This document shows, in pieces, positions 40,301-52,615 of a DNA stretch of 64,000 nt (positions are counted from its first letter, which is position 1; every line of letters begins with the position of its first letter). The stretch comes from Xiphydria camelus (Eukaryota; Arthropoda; Insecta; Hymenoptera; Xiphydriidae). The stretch is taken from contig OY783199.1 in assembly GCA_963678675.1 (NCBI GenBank), forward strand, positions 3,417,501 through 3,481,500. The letters are read 5' to 3'. The notes under the pieces are model-generated. The model made no database searches and was not told where the DNA came from. It saw only the letters and a program-made list of their open reading frames with translations. The translations under genes and the position numbers were made by a program.

Positions 40301-43300
40301 TTCAATTTCGAGTGATAGTGACAGATGGGACAGGAGCGACATACGACCACTATTCGAACCGGATGATAACCGTGAGTAATTGTTTTAACTTTGATGGAAT
40401 CACTCAATATTATTTAGATTATCGTACGTGATACTTAAATGAATAATTTTCAATTATACGTATTTCGCAATATGAAATATACCCGATATAGTTTAGAAAT
40501 ATCAACTTGCCACTTAACATCTTTTCGTGGTAAGACGATAGAGCAGATATAGGCCAATCATATTATATATATATGGACGTTAAGTATAGAATCCACGATC
40601 ATTGTCACCTTCTCTTAAATAATTTATCTGCATTGTTCGCCTGAAATTAGTTCTTACTCCACGTAAATAAATTCCTATTACCTACAAATTTAGTGATGCA
40701 TACCAATAAATGTATTACTATACAAGTATACCCTCACGCTATTAGTATACCGCATCGTATCGTCCCATACATGCTCTGAATCCAAAGCTGGACTTCGTAT
40801 AAGAGGGATAGTGCAATCGTAATTATAATATTATACTTTTCTTCGTACGAAATTCTCATCTATGTTGATATAGAACTTTTTTATAGATCGAGATATACAC
40901 TTTAAAAAGTATTGAAATAAATTCTATGTGAAATTCATGAAAGAGATAATCGTGAATAAAGTGGCACCTCTGTGATCCATATTCGAAGCCCACATCCTAC
41001 AGTTTTGTGTTCACGTTCCAATCTCTTTACAGTTTGCGTAGACGACCGTTTACTGAGAGCTATAAACGATCTAGTCATGGCGACGCGAAGAATGAGGGAA
41101 GAAATTGAACTCAACGTAAGTAGGAGATTCCCCAATGATCGCAATCAAACTCGACAGTGCAATTATAATACACAAAAATATTGAAAGACAAGCGATCCTT
41201 TCCTTCAAGAGAGTATTTCCAATAAGATATTGCACGAAATCAAGAAATAACATCCTTCAACCAAGCGTCTCGCATCTCTTTCCACCTGAACTAACAATAT
41301 GTTACCGCAAATGCAGAGATATGAAAAGCTTTCAAGCAAAGCAAAGAAACTCAGCCTTCGATAACCGGCGAAATCGAAGCGCTCCCCCATTCAACAAATC
41401 TACAGCATTTTAACACCTATTGAACTGACTCTTACAGAAACTCGAAACGCGCCAGCTTCGTCAGCTCATCGAAAATTGCGCAGGTTGTCGCGAAGCCCCT
41501 CAGCTGGGTGAGCAAAGCGTCCTCTCGTCACGATTGCTTCACTCCGTCATCTTCGACTGACTCACGAAAAATTAATTTCAGAAATACGCGTATCGTGTGC
41601 GGTTAACTCACCGTGCTTTCCGGGAGCACAGTGCCGAGATACCCCGAATGGACCAGAATGCGGCACCTGTCCCAGAGGCTATATTGGCGACGGTCGCAGA
41701 TGTATGCCGGGTGTTACGTGCGCCGATCGGCCTTGTTTTCAAGGCGTGAGATGTCAAGACACACCACAAGGTTACAGGTAAGGTAGAAAATACTTACGTC
41801 CTTCCCCCTCGAGCGATATAACTAAAACTTAATGAATATTGAATTCTACTGTTATCTTTAAAAGCCTTTCTAATTAAATAGAAATATATAAATTGATCTT
41901 TCTTCTCCGTTAATCAAATAAACTTTGCTTCTTAAGGGAATAATAAGACTCGTACGAGACGCGCCCTCATGCAGTCAAATATTTGCTGTGGGATATTTTC
42001 GAAGTTATTTAAACTAGAAACTAAGTGCTACTGGCCAAAGCGCATCCCAAATTGTTCCCAAAGACTATGGTTTATAATTGTCAAAATGCTTTATTAAATA
42101 AATACAAAAAACATGGAAGAATTAACCGGTTGCGGTAGTTGACTATCACTGATATTTGTTCACGCGTTGTATTTATTTAATAAAGCATTAACAATTATTA
42201 TAAACCATAATCTTAGATTATAATTTGTGGTGCGCTTTAGCCAATAGATCTTGGTTTGTAGTTTAAATATCATTAATCTCAAAAATATCCGACAGCAAAA
42301 ATTTCGCTGCATGAGAGCGCGTCATGATGCCCTTAATGATGAAAGTTACACATAAAAACGGAATAACCTCGTGATCATTATCAATGGCACTCCAAACGCT
42401 CCGCAGGTGCGGCCAATGCCCATCCGGCTACACCGGCGACGGTGAACGTTGCGAGCGTCGCAGCGGATGCGAAAACAATCCCTGCCATCGCGGCGTTCAG
42501 TGCTACCCCTTGGACAGACCGCCTTACTACCAATGCGGATCGTGTCCCGAGGGCTTCACCGGAAACGGAAGTTCCTGCCACGACATCGACGAGTGCGACC
42601 TGGCGCCGCGGCCTTGCGATCCACGCGTGCAGTGCATCAACTTGTATCCGGGATACAGGTGCGAACGATGCCCGCCGGGATTCACCGGAAACCCGGTCCA
42701 GGGCGTCGGCCTCGACTTCGCGAGGAGAAACAGACAAGTCTGCGTCGACATCGACGAATGCTCCGACGGCAGGAACGGTGGTTGTCCGCCCAATGCGCAG
42801 TGCGTCAACACCGAGGTGCGAATATGTTTGTAAAGTTCTGTTAGACTCCGCTCGAGTTCTTCGTCATCCTCGTCTCTTACGATTTAGATTTAATCTTCTC
42901 TTCGTTGAATAAAGAAAAGATCGTCACGTCCGATCCAGCGTGGGGTCGAATTTTATTTTCCCATTTTCATTCCTCCAGGGCTCCTACAGATGCGGCACTT
43001 GTAGAAAGGGCTACATCGGTAATTACACCGTAGGATGTCGACCGCAGCCGGGACTGTGTCCGGACGGCGTCACGATCTGCGATTCCAATGCGGACTGCAT
43101 CAGTTACGGTCACAACGAATACACGTGCATGGTAATGATCGGGGATAAATAAAAAATGACGTTTTAGAGGATATTTCGATCATAAATTTTAAGCTTTCGC
43201 TGCCATTGTCAATATAGTTGTGAGTATTACTGCTCTTGACATTCGGCTGATAACCACGTCCAAAATTACACGGAAGTCAAGAATAGTAAAACCGATATTG

Positions 43301-46094
43301 ATACCTCGATCGTTGATCCCGACTACCATTAACTGTCTACTTTTCATTATTCCCCAGTGCCGCATCGGATGGGCCGGTGATGGTTTTATCTGCGGAGAAG
43401 ACGAGGACCTCGACAGATACCCGGACGCCAACTTGCCGTGCAACGAGCGTTACTGCCGCGCGGACAATTGTCGAAGCACGCCTAACAGCGGACAGGAAGA
43501 TACGGACAAGGACGGCTTGGGAGACGCCTGTGACAATGACATCGACAACGACGGGATACCGAACAGTCCTGATAATTGTCCCTACGCGTACAATCCTCGA
43601 CAGGAAGATACCGATCGCGGGAGAAACCGATCGGACCAGAGAGGTGACGCCTGTGACAATTGCCCCACGGTCGTCAATCTGAGTCAAGAAGACACGGACT
43701 CCGATGGCTTAGGGGACGCTTGCGATGACGATATCGACAATGACGGTGATTAATTTATATCATGAGACACCGCGAAGGAAAGAAATTGATTAAAATTGTC
43801 GTCTTTCTACACTGAGAAAAAATTTAGTTGAAAGATTTAGTTGGTTTAAATTTCTTGGAATAATAATACATTCATTTGTGAATTAAGGAAATTGTATTTA
43901 ATTCGATACTCGTTTATTCACAGCAGGTATAAGCATAATCGATATGAGTGAATATTAATCGTACTAAAAAAAATACTCCATTTTTTCAACTGCACATAAA
44001 TAGTAATATATGGCGAACTGAATGTGTAAAGTTGTAGCAACTAAATATCTATAATAGGGTATTGGGTCGAACATAATTATATAAATGAAAAAAATATTTA
44101 ATTACTTGAAATAATTCAAACCAACTAAATTGATTCAATCAATTTTTTTCTCAATGTAATTCAATTTGACGCTTGCTCTCTCTCTTTTTCTCTCTCTCTC
44201 AGGTATCAGAAACGATTTGGACAACTGCCCGAAGATGAAAAATGACGATCAGAGAGACACGGATGGAGACGGAGTCGGTGATGCCTGCGACAATTGTCCG
44301 GGCATCTCGAATCCGTATCAAGAAGACGACGACAGCGATAACGTCGGCGACGCCTGCGATACGAACGTCGACGGTGATTACGACGGAATTCAGGACGACA
44401 TCGACAATTGCCCGAAAATCCCGAATTCCCACCAAATCGACACGGATCACGACGGTCAGGGTGATGCCTGCGACAGAGATATCGACGACGACGGCATCTG
44501 GAACCCCGAGGACAACTGTCCATATGTTTACAACCCCGACCAGTTGGATCTCAATCGTAAGTGCACTCGAGATAAAAATGTCGAAAGAAGTTAACGACAT
44601 TGTCTTCCAGGCGACGGCATCGGCGATATCTGTTTCCACGATTTCGACAACGACACGCGCCTCAACGCCAACGACAATTGTCCGAACAACAGTTTAATCT
44701 GGACCACGGACTTCAGGAAGTATCAGACGGTCGTCTTGGATCCGGAAGGCGACGCTCAAATCGATCCCAACTGGCTGATCCTGAACAACGGCGCGGAAAT
44801 CGTCCAGACGATGAACAGTGATCCGGGAATTGCCGTAGGTAAATTGAAAACGAGGGAGAAATGGCTTTTGAGTGTGGACGAAGATAATCTCTAAATGGAA
44901 AGTCGATAGCAAGTGCTATTCGTGTGACAAAACGAGCACTTTTTCCAGAATAAACGGTCCTTAACTTCTCTTTCAACCTTGCAAGGTTACGATAAGTTCG
45001 AGGGTGTCGACTTCGAGGGAACCTTCTACGTGGATACGGAAATCGACGACGACTACGTCGGCTTCATCTTCTCCTATCAGAACAATCGCCAATTCTACGC
45101 GGTCATGTGGAAGAAGAACATGCAGACGTACTGGCAGGCGACGCCCTTCAGGGCTGTTGCCGAGCCTGGCATTCAGATAAAGCTGGTGCAGTCGGCTACT
45201 GGCCCGGGACAGATGCTGAGGAACAGCCTGTGGCACACCGGCGATACGGAGGATCAAGTGAAGCTCCTTTGGAAGGATCCGAGAAACGTTGGCTGGAAGG
45301 AGAAAACTGCGTACAGGTGGCTGTTGCTTCACAGACCGAAGATCGGCCTGATCAAACTTCGCATTTACGAGGGACGTCGAATGGTCGCCGACTCCGGGAA
45401 CATCTTCGACAAATCCTTAAAAGGAGGAAAACTCGGTGTTTTCTGCTTCTCTCAGGAGATGATCATCTGGTCGGATCTTGTGTATAGGTGTAACGGTGAG
45501 TAAGAAGAATGAGATAAGGGTTGAAGGCTCTCTTTCTCTTCCTCTACTTCATTTCGGAGCCAGTGAAATAATTTTTCTTTCCTTTATTCTTCTCCTCTTT
45601 CATCATCATCATCATCTTCTTCTTCTTCTTCTTCTTCGTATCTTTCTAATTTACTTCTTCTTTCTCTTCGTCTTCTTTGTTTTCTTTCTCCCTCCATATA
45701 CATAACACTTTGAGCATTTTAACCCCTTGACATACAATGACGTCTGGGAGACGTCATTCATTCCGTGCGGTATTGTACCAAATTCCGTTTTATTTGTATG
45801 TCAAGGGGTTAATATCGAGTACATTCGGAAAAAGTAACAACACTAAGAGATTTTCAATCCTCATATCGTGTGTTCAAATTTAACCAAGTGCATAAAATAC
45901 ATTCCGAGCAATCAATGCACAGTCTTGCTTTATTTCTGCGTAAGCATTCAATTACCCCTTTCGCGATAACTTAATTTTACGCTTTTTCAGACCACGTTCC
46001 CGAGGCAGTGTATGTAGAGCTGCCAGACCATTTGAGAAAGGAAGTGCAAATCGACCGCAGTAAACCTAGCCCTGCGCAGCCTTACGGCGGTTAA
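31350..46094 (+). CDS. Tsp: Thrombospondin, pentameric subgroup B
   Basis: Fourteen exons: 31350-31425, 36502-36672, 38245-38468, 40182-40371, 41033-41115, 41438-41507, 41582-41777, 42407-42815, 42979-43131, 43358-43745, 44203-44556, 44611-44838, 44986-45495, 45991-46094; all junction phases agree and give about 1,051 residues, the usual size for insect Tsp. It is a secreted matrix protein that in Drosophila binds integrin at muscle-tendon junctions. Order seen: signal peptide (1-20), N-terminal laminin-G-like domain (about 25-220), short coiled coil (222-260) ending in C262-A-G-C265 for interchain disulfides, six EGF-like repeats (about 276-535), aspartate-rich calcium-binding type 3 repeats (about 545-800), then the L-lectin-like C-terminal domain (about 810-1020). 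No von Willebrand C or type 1 repeats, so subgroup B (COMP-like). An RGD sits at about 619-621 in a type 3 repeat. An in-frame ATG at 31302 is possible, but the 31350 start begins directly with a signal peptide. Confidence 0.95.
31523..31746. mobile_element. Foldback MITE, TGAGGCTAA-CTTACTCG family, copy 2 (Tsp intron 1)
   Basis: CATATGAGGCTAAGCTTACT at the left and AATAAGTTAAGTCTCATGTG at the right, with the same interior order as copies 1 and 3. It begins about 100 bases after the exon 1 donor. Confidence 0.85.
33118..33465. repeat. Two-unit tandem repeat, period about 172 (Tsp intron 1)
   Basis: TTCTTCAATCAAAAACATGA, then AGGATCAAGCCAT and TATTTGATAGGCTC occur twice 172 bases apart (for example CAATCAAAAA at 33219 and 33391), with high identity across the whole unit. 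Confidence 0.85.
33496..33635. repeat. Dispersed repeat, copy 2 (AACGAAGGTATTCTT family)
   Basis: CAACGAAGGTATTCTTGAG, AGAATTTGTATTCTTAAA, TGTTTAAGAT and ACACTAGCAACTATTTCTC match 7556-7700 in order. Confidence 0.6.
36398..36420. repeat. (CT)n microsatellite in Tsp intron 1
   Basis: CT-rich run about 80 bases before the exon 2 acceptor; it may add to the polypyrimidine signal. Confidence 0.8.
36754..37032. mobile_element. Foldback MITE with TAGTAGATC-AATTACTTGCGGG arms, copy 1 (Tsp intron 2)
   Basis: CACAGAGAAAAAAAAATTAG at the left and AATTCTTTTTCTCTGCGTG at the right. Arms hold CTACTAAAAAATTACTTGCG and its inverse. Close relative 0.6 kb downstream. Confidence 0.85.
37636..37893. mobile_element. 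Foldback MITE, same family, copy 2 (Tsp intron 2)
   Basis: ACACAGAGAAAAAGAATTAG at the left and ATCTAATTCTTTTTCTATGC at the right; the arms around ACTTGCGGGGCTGCAAGTAA and TTATTTATTTACATCAATT repeat inversely. Same interior as 36754-37032. Confidence 0.85.
41958..42323. mobile_element. 366-base foldback element in Tsp intron 7
   Basis: GACGCGCCCTCATGCAG at the left pairs with CTGCATGAGAGCGCGTC at the right, and the pairing continues inward through TTTGCTGTGGGATATTTT, AGTTATTTAAACTAGAAAC, GCCAAAGCGCA and ATGCTTTATTAAATAAATAC to a short loop near 42,140. Nearly the whole element is inverted repeat. Confidence 0.85.
43809..44157. mobile_element. MITE with ACACTGAGAAAAAATT ends (Tsp intron 10)
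   Basis: ACACTGAGAAAAAATTTAGT at the left and ATCAATTTTTTTCTCAATGT at the right, with inner inverse blocks TTAGTTGGTTTAAAT / AATTCAAACCAACTAA. It fills most of the 457-base intron inside the type 3 repeat region without touching exons. Confidence 0.75.
45600..45637. repeat. (CAT)n(CTT)n microsatellite, Tsp intron 13
   Basis: ATC repeats followed by TTC repeats just after the exon 13 donor region. Confidence 0.9.
45719..45812. mobile_element. piggyBac-type MITE, 94 bases, Tsp intron 13
   Basis: TTAA, CCCCTTGACATACAAT at the left; TTGTATGTCAAGGGG, TTAA at the right. A perfect TTAA target duplication and CCC ends fit piggyBac. Confidence 0.85.
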
Positions 46095-48230
46095 CGAGTC
46101 GACGTGAAGTGCTCCCCGAAAAATTCAAGATAACAACTGCATGTACATTTGCGTGGTCTGACATGCAAATGATTTGACTTTCCTAATTGCTCTTCGACGC
46201 TGTTCTTTTCTCGGGAGCACGTGGTTACCATCGGAAGAAAGTACAGCAACGATAGGAACTGCATAGCCACCATTAAAATAAATATAGAAGCTATCGTCGT
46301 TACAAAATAAACCCGATTGGTTGATTTCAACGATCTACAAGTTGACGCGAGTGAAATATTAAAAAATGGAACTCCAATTCATTTTGAAAAACTGCAAATT
46401 TTCTGTCGCGTGAAGTGTAGTTTTTGAAATTAGTTTTTCATCAACGAGTAACCGTGCTAAAGATCAATGAAACCAACCGACTAGATTTTCGGAGTCAACG
46501 AGGTAGTCTACAATTCTACGCGCGCGGCATGACTCCTCCGATATTCTCCATCGCGTATGCAGTTTGCTATCAGTCGAAGTCGAAAGTCAACATATCGCTC
46601 TACAACTGCCAACGACAATCGCACAGCCATTGAAATGAGATTTGTGCGAAATAATTGAATTAATGATTCGTTGCGATGATGTGAGGATGAATATGTTTAG
46701 GATTATAAGAAGTACTATGCAATATGTTAATAACACTTTACCGTTCGCATTTTAAAGCTCTAAGCCGTAACCGATATAATTATTAAGAATCCAATCAAGA
46801 CCAAGTCAGAAATGGATCATTCATCGACGTCGATCGACGTGAGTTCAACGTCGTTTCGATGTCAATCGACCATGGATTTCTGATTGGGGACGAATTACAG
46901 TATAACGATCCTGGATAATGTTTCCTCGTAAAGGCACAAACTACGCGTATTAGATGGAATTGTCTTGGCGACTTTCCGATGCGTGCGTTTAAGCATATCT
47001 ATACGTGTACCAATATCATGCGAAATATTCATAGTTAATCGAATGAACCGAGTTCATTTAAATGATAGAATGCGGCTGAGATGAGAGTGGAAAATAAATA
47101 AATCAATAATATCAATGGTACTGTGTGTGTGACGTGTCTTCTGTTAATATGCACTGATATGCAGTGTGAAATGCGAATGCAAGCCAATTGAATATATTAA
47201 ACATATTGCCTGCTTATAGAAGCGACCGTACGTAAACCCCAATTGCCTTTCGAAAGTGTTATTCGCTAAAGAATTTCCTAATTTATCAGAAAAATATTTT
47301 CTTGTTGCGGGAAAATCAATTTTGAGAGCAAAAAAAAATGTAGGCACGTTATAGTTTTTAGAAGAGAGTAGATAATAAAGATTTGCTTGTCAGTGTTTCA
47401 GATACAGCTTTCTTTCAAATTCGCAACAATATTTTAGTCGAAATCAATGGAAAAGCACTCTCAAAGTGATCCAAGAACACTGATGAATTGAAAACGGTCT
47501 ATCTATAAGTCGACACATCAACATTCATGCCAGAATAGACGTATCTGCTGAAATCGAGATTATTTCTTTAGGTACAAACTTTTGGCCGAAATTGGCACGA
47601 TGCACTATTGAAGATTTTTGGTGCTATTCTGTATGAAATGTAAATCTCTCTATAAGGTGTTAAATTCTATTAAGTTACAAAGTCGTCTTATGTGGCTTTA
47701 TAGAATGTAGCATGCTACAGAAGTTATAGTTTCATACAGAATATCACCATTCATTTCGATGTTCAGTGAAATGTTCCTGAAATTTACGGTTCTCTTGTGC
47801 ACGGTTTCGGTGTAGTTTTCATAAAATATTTTTAATTTTACAAAATTTGTACGAAAAATATACTGAAAGCACTCACCAAACAGTGACTACAATTTAACTT
47901 TAGTGAGATAGAGGTTTTGGTTTAAATTCGGTTTACTTTCCAGTGACTGACACTCAAATGCTACGAAAACATTGCTGAAATTTTACCGAAATTCATTATC
48001 AAATATTCATCGAAAATTTGCACAAAATAACCATACATTGCAGTGAATTTTCAGTGCAAAAATCGTAATTTTACTGTAATTATACTGGGATACACCAATA
48101 TGGTGGTTTTACCAAAAAGTCACCCAAAGTTTCTGTGAACGCGAACCTGCTAGTGTGTACAGATATAAGAAAGCCCTATAACGATACATGTGAAGAGTTT
48201 GTAAGTAATAATAATCGCGATTGGCTTACA
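46095..48230. other. Tsp 3' UTR and intergenic DNA
   Basis: Non-coding by my reading: the first kilobase probably is Tsp 3' UTR. A partial foldback lies at 47598-47757 (TGGTGCTATTCTGTATGAAA and TTTCATACAGAATATCACCA), and a weaker one at 46789-46889 (TCCAATCA / TGATTGGGGA). Confidence 0.5.
47093..47098 (+). terminator. Candidate polyadenylation signal of Tsp
   Basis: Overlapping AATAAA hexamers start here, about 1.0 kb after the Tsp stop, and a TG-rich stretch (GTGTGTGTGACGTGTC) follows about 25 bases later, as expected downstream of a cleavage site. Confidence 0.4.
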
Positions 48231-48231
48231 G

Positions 48232-49000
48232 ATGCCTATTCTGACACCGATTATTGTTGCTGAAAGACAGCACGATTTTATCGAAGACAAAATCGACATT
48301 GACTCCCGCGCGAGTGATATCTCATATCATCACGGACCTGTCCTCGGGCTGCAAGCACGACTTCCGGGCGCGCGCGTCGAAAATTGCAACGCTGAATTTG
48401 TGCGCCTTTACCGAAGCTAGAAGCGACGATGACCCGCGAGCGATATCTCGTCGATAGAAATCTATTTTCAGAATCGTCGACCCAAAAAACGCAGAAGATA
48501 TACATATAATTCTCGCCGCAGCCTCCCGGAGCACGCCTACAATTTTGGCCGCGCCCCAGTTTTAACCTAGCACAAGCAACCCGGCCGACATACCTGATGT
48601 ACCATGCAACTGCCGTCAGGCGATGCTGAACCTGTTCGCGCGAGAGGGAAAATCGAGCAAGCCGCAACTTTGGACCGGCTGAAAAATGCGGAACGTGCTA
48701 CAATTCACCGTAATGACACCATGAAAATCAAACTGCAGGACCCGCAAGGATGCCGCGCCACAAATTCCAAACTCGAAATGGCGGTTGTTCGGATGCGTTT
48801 AAATTTCTGCCCTGTGCTGCCCTCTAGCGGCGAAACAGCTAAGCTCCTTCAAACAGGAGAAGCTCCGCGACTCAGAGGGGGCGTGTATAAATCTCCGCTC
48901 CATTTCGGAAAAGGAGAGACGGATGATGCGTCTGTCTCTTTTGGCCCTGCCGCAGTAAAGTTGAGCAACTATTCGTATTTTTCTTAGTTTGAGTGTTTCT
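48232..49000. other. CpG-rich block with open frames on both strands, upstream of NAA80
   Basis: Composition rises in G+C and CpG. Frames remain open at 48604-48987 (plus, 127 codons) and 48278-48667 (minus, 129 codons), partly overlapping. Neither translation shows a domain I recognise. A promoter or UTR for NAA80 is the simplest reading; a small unrecognised gene is possible. Confidence 0.3.
48886..48891 (+). promoter_or_regulatory. Candidate TATA box upstream of NAA80
   Basis: TATAAA in a CpG-rich setting, 451 bases before the NAA80 start. It could serve NAA80 or an unrecognised transcript; weak evidence only. Confidence 0.2.
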
Positions 49001-49264
49001 AGATTCTGTAACTAACCGTGTGAACGACGTTCCGTAATTTGCACACCTCCACCGACACTTTCGTGGCGCGACGTGGTTAAGAAAAAAAAGTGGTTTCAAT
49101 GTCGAATCTTGTCGCACGTCAAACGGACTCTCTCACCCATCCATCGAAGCATTGACGCGTTTGAGCCTTGATTCGTTAAATCTGTGCATTTGACCGAGCT
49201 TTTGTCGTTTTTTCCGTCGGTAATACTTCCCAGAGACATCGAATATCGTTCACTAATCATTTGA

Positions 49265-50586
<1,322 letters not shown>

Positions 50587-50639
50587 ACCGAGTGTTCATC
50601 GTGATGTCCGAAACATATTATTTATATGTGTTTATATAT

Positions 50640-52300
50640 ATATAGAGTATATCTTTTTCTACGTTAAAAATTTAAAGTTTTTTTAGAACGAAGTATTTAT
50701 TCGGTCGTCAAGGTGCTTCCATTTACGTAATCGCGTTCTCGCGTTAATTCTTTTACTTCTTCCCGAACAGCTTTATGGGCAGTAGCGTGCCAAGATTATA
50801 CATTATTAACGTACCGTTAATTCTCTTAGAACGGCTTCAAGCCGAAATTCTGTTCGACGAAATTTAAGTTCGAACGATTAACGAAGTCTTTTAGTCGAGA
50901 ATGAATTTATACGAAAACGAGCTCTATGTTGGTGCCTAAAATAGAAAAACGTATGAGAAGAAAAGAATAGGCAAAACGAATAATCGCCCAATGTCTAAGA
51001 TCTATTGACTTTAAATATCATGACATCAAAATATATTATAGAGAAACCGTAACGAGTATTCGTCAAGACGTTTAATAAGCTTATTGTTTATATATACCTG
51101 CACAAAGAATATATTTTTTTTACGCTAATAATATAGTTTTTAGAGCGCCGTATCTATTTGGTTTCCAAACGAACGATTCCTCCGTTCGTGTAATCGCGTT
51201 TCTGCTTTCGCTTATAACTATTCCTGGCGTAAGTGATATTTCTGTTCTCTTCCTGTTAGTGCCGTAGCGGGCCGAGAGCCAAAATCGTATTTTTAATATA
51301 CCGCCTTTTCTCTGGGAATAACTTGAAATTGAATTTTACGAGAAAATGCACGCGTAAGTTCACGAAATATAATTGCGTATGAATTAGCATAGTTTATTCG
51401 GAAATTAAAAGCCGGTAAATGCAGTTTCATTAATCTATAAAACTCTATTTTCCCCATTCAACTTACAGCGGTAAAACAAATGAGAATAGTCGCGCAATCC
51501 CTAAAACATATTCTCTAATCCCGTGCTACTAGGACATTCACTTGACATATCTTAACGTCAAAGACGTATAAGCTCATAAAATAACTGTAACAAGTATTCA
51601 ATGAAATGCCAAAAACTAATTACCTACTTGTGAATATCTAGAGAGAATATATTTTTTTCTACATTATAAAAATAGCTCAGTACTGTGTATTTATTTGGTC
51701 CCTGTTAACTTAATCGTTATGATTCCTCAATTTCTGTAATCGCTTTTTCGCCTTTGCCTAAAAATTCTGCTACCTAATATATTTCTCTTATCCCTTCTTA
51801 GTATCATACCACCGGCATCAAGTGCCAAAATAATATTTGTAATAAACCATCGACTCTTCAGAGGGAATTGCTTGATTGGTTGGATTGTACTTTGTAGAAA
51901 ATTGACTTTAATATCGGGGATTGGGTACCGTGATCGTGTATGAAATAGAAGAACACGTAAAAAGAGAGATGGAATCGCGGGAGTTTGTGCAAAGGCCAAA
52001 AATCGGGAGGGATGCTAAATAGGAAATAGAGTTTATGGCAATCCTAATACCAAGTATACGATGGGAAAGCCGTATTATTTAAATGCGTATATAGAATATA
52101 TTTTATTTACACTATAAGAACAATAGCTTTAATGCGCCTATTAAAGTACTCATAGCAAGTATTCGTTAAGGATTCAAGAACTTATTATTTGTACATATCT
52201 ACATAGCATATATTTTTTGTATATTAAAAATAGTCTTTAGTACACTGTACTATTATTTGGTCTGAAACGTGACTAATCATTGTATAGAGGCGGCAGGATA
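50640..52300. repeat. Degenerate array of ~0.5 kb units downstream of NAA80
   Basis: Related blocks recur in order: a AATATATTTTTT-like stretch at about 50650, 51110, 51645, 52090 and 52210; TATTTATTTGGT-type sequence; GTAATCGC(G/T)TT near 50730, 51198 and 51738; and GAGTATTCGT / CAAGTATTC. Units are strongly diverged. Parts resemble the last NAA80 exon (see findings). Confidence 0.55.
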
Positions 52301-52538
52301 CCACGATAATGCGCGGTTGTCTATATCTATTTACACTAAAAACTTTTATAGGAAGATAGACGAAAGAAAGTTGTACCCCTTTACCAACTAAAGTAATTCA
52401 TTGTTGCGAAGAAGATGAAAAAAAAAAAGTACGCGCAATAAAACTTGAGAACAGAACACTGTCTAGACTTATTTTCCCACAGCACGCGCGTTCCCTTTCC
52501 CGACGAACTTTTAAATTCTTAATCATTCGACGTGACGA

Positions 52539-52544
52539 TTTATT
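52539..52544 (-). terminator. Candidate polyadenylation signal of BLVRB
   Basis: AATAAA on the minus strand, 72 bases past the BLVRB stop codon. Confidence 0.5.
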
Positions 52545-52615
52545 TGTGCGCTAAGCATTTTAGATGACTTATCTTTCCGTTCGACTGAAATACCTATCTT
52601 TTTATCGAACAACAA

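Noticed and set aside
42384..42912. Three overlapping long forward frames and one reverse frame over Tsp exon 8
   Set aside because: Only the frame with regularly spaced cysteines ([12 protein letters not shown] and DIDEC) joins with phase-correct splice sites; the others are shadows caused by GC-rich coding sequence.
44199..44639. Minus-strand 146-codon frame over the Tsp type 3 repeats
   Set aside because: It is the reverse complement of Asp-rich repeats, giving an artificial Val/Ile-rich protein.
42407..44838. EGF and Asp-rich repeats as a fibrillin, Notch-like or calcium-binding gene of its own
   Set aside because: They join in phase to an N-terminal domain, a coiled coil and a thrombospondin C-terminal domain, so they belong to Tsp.
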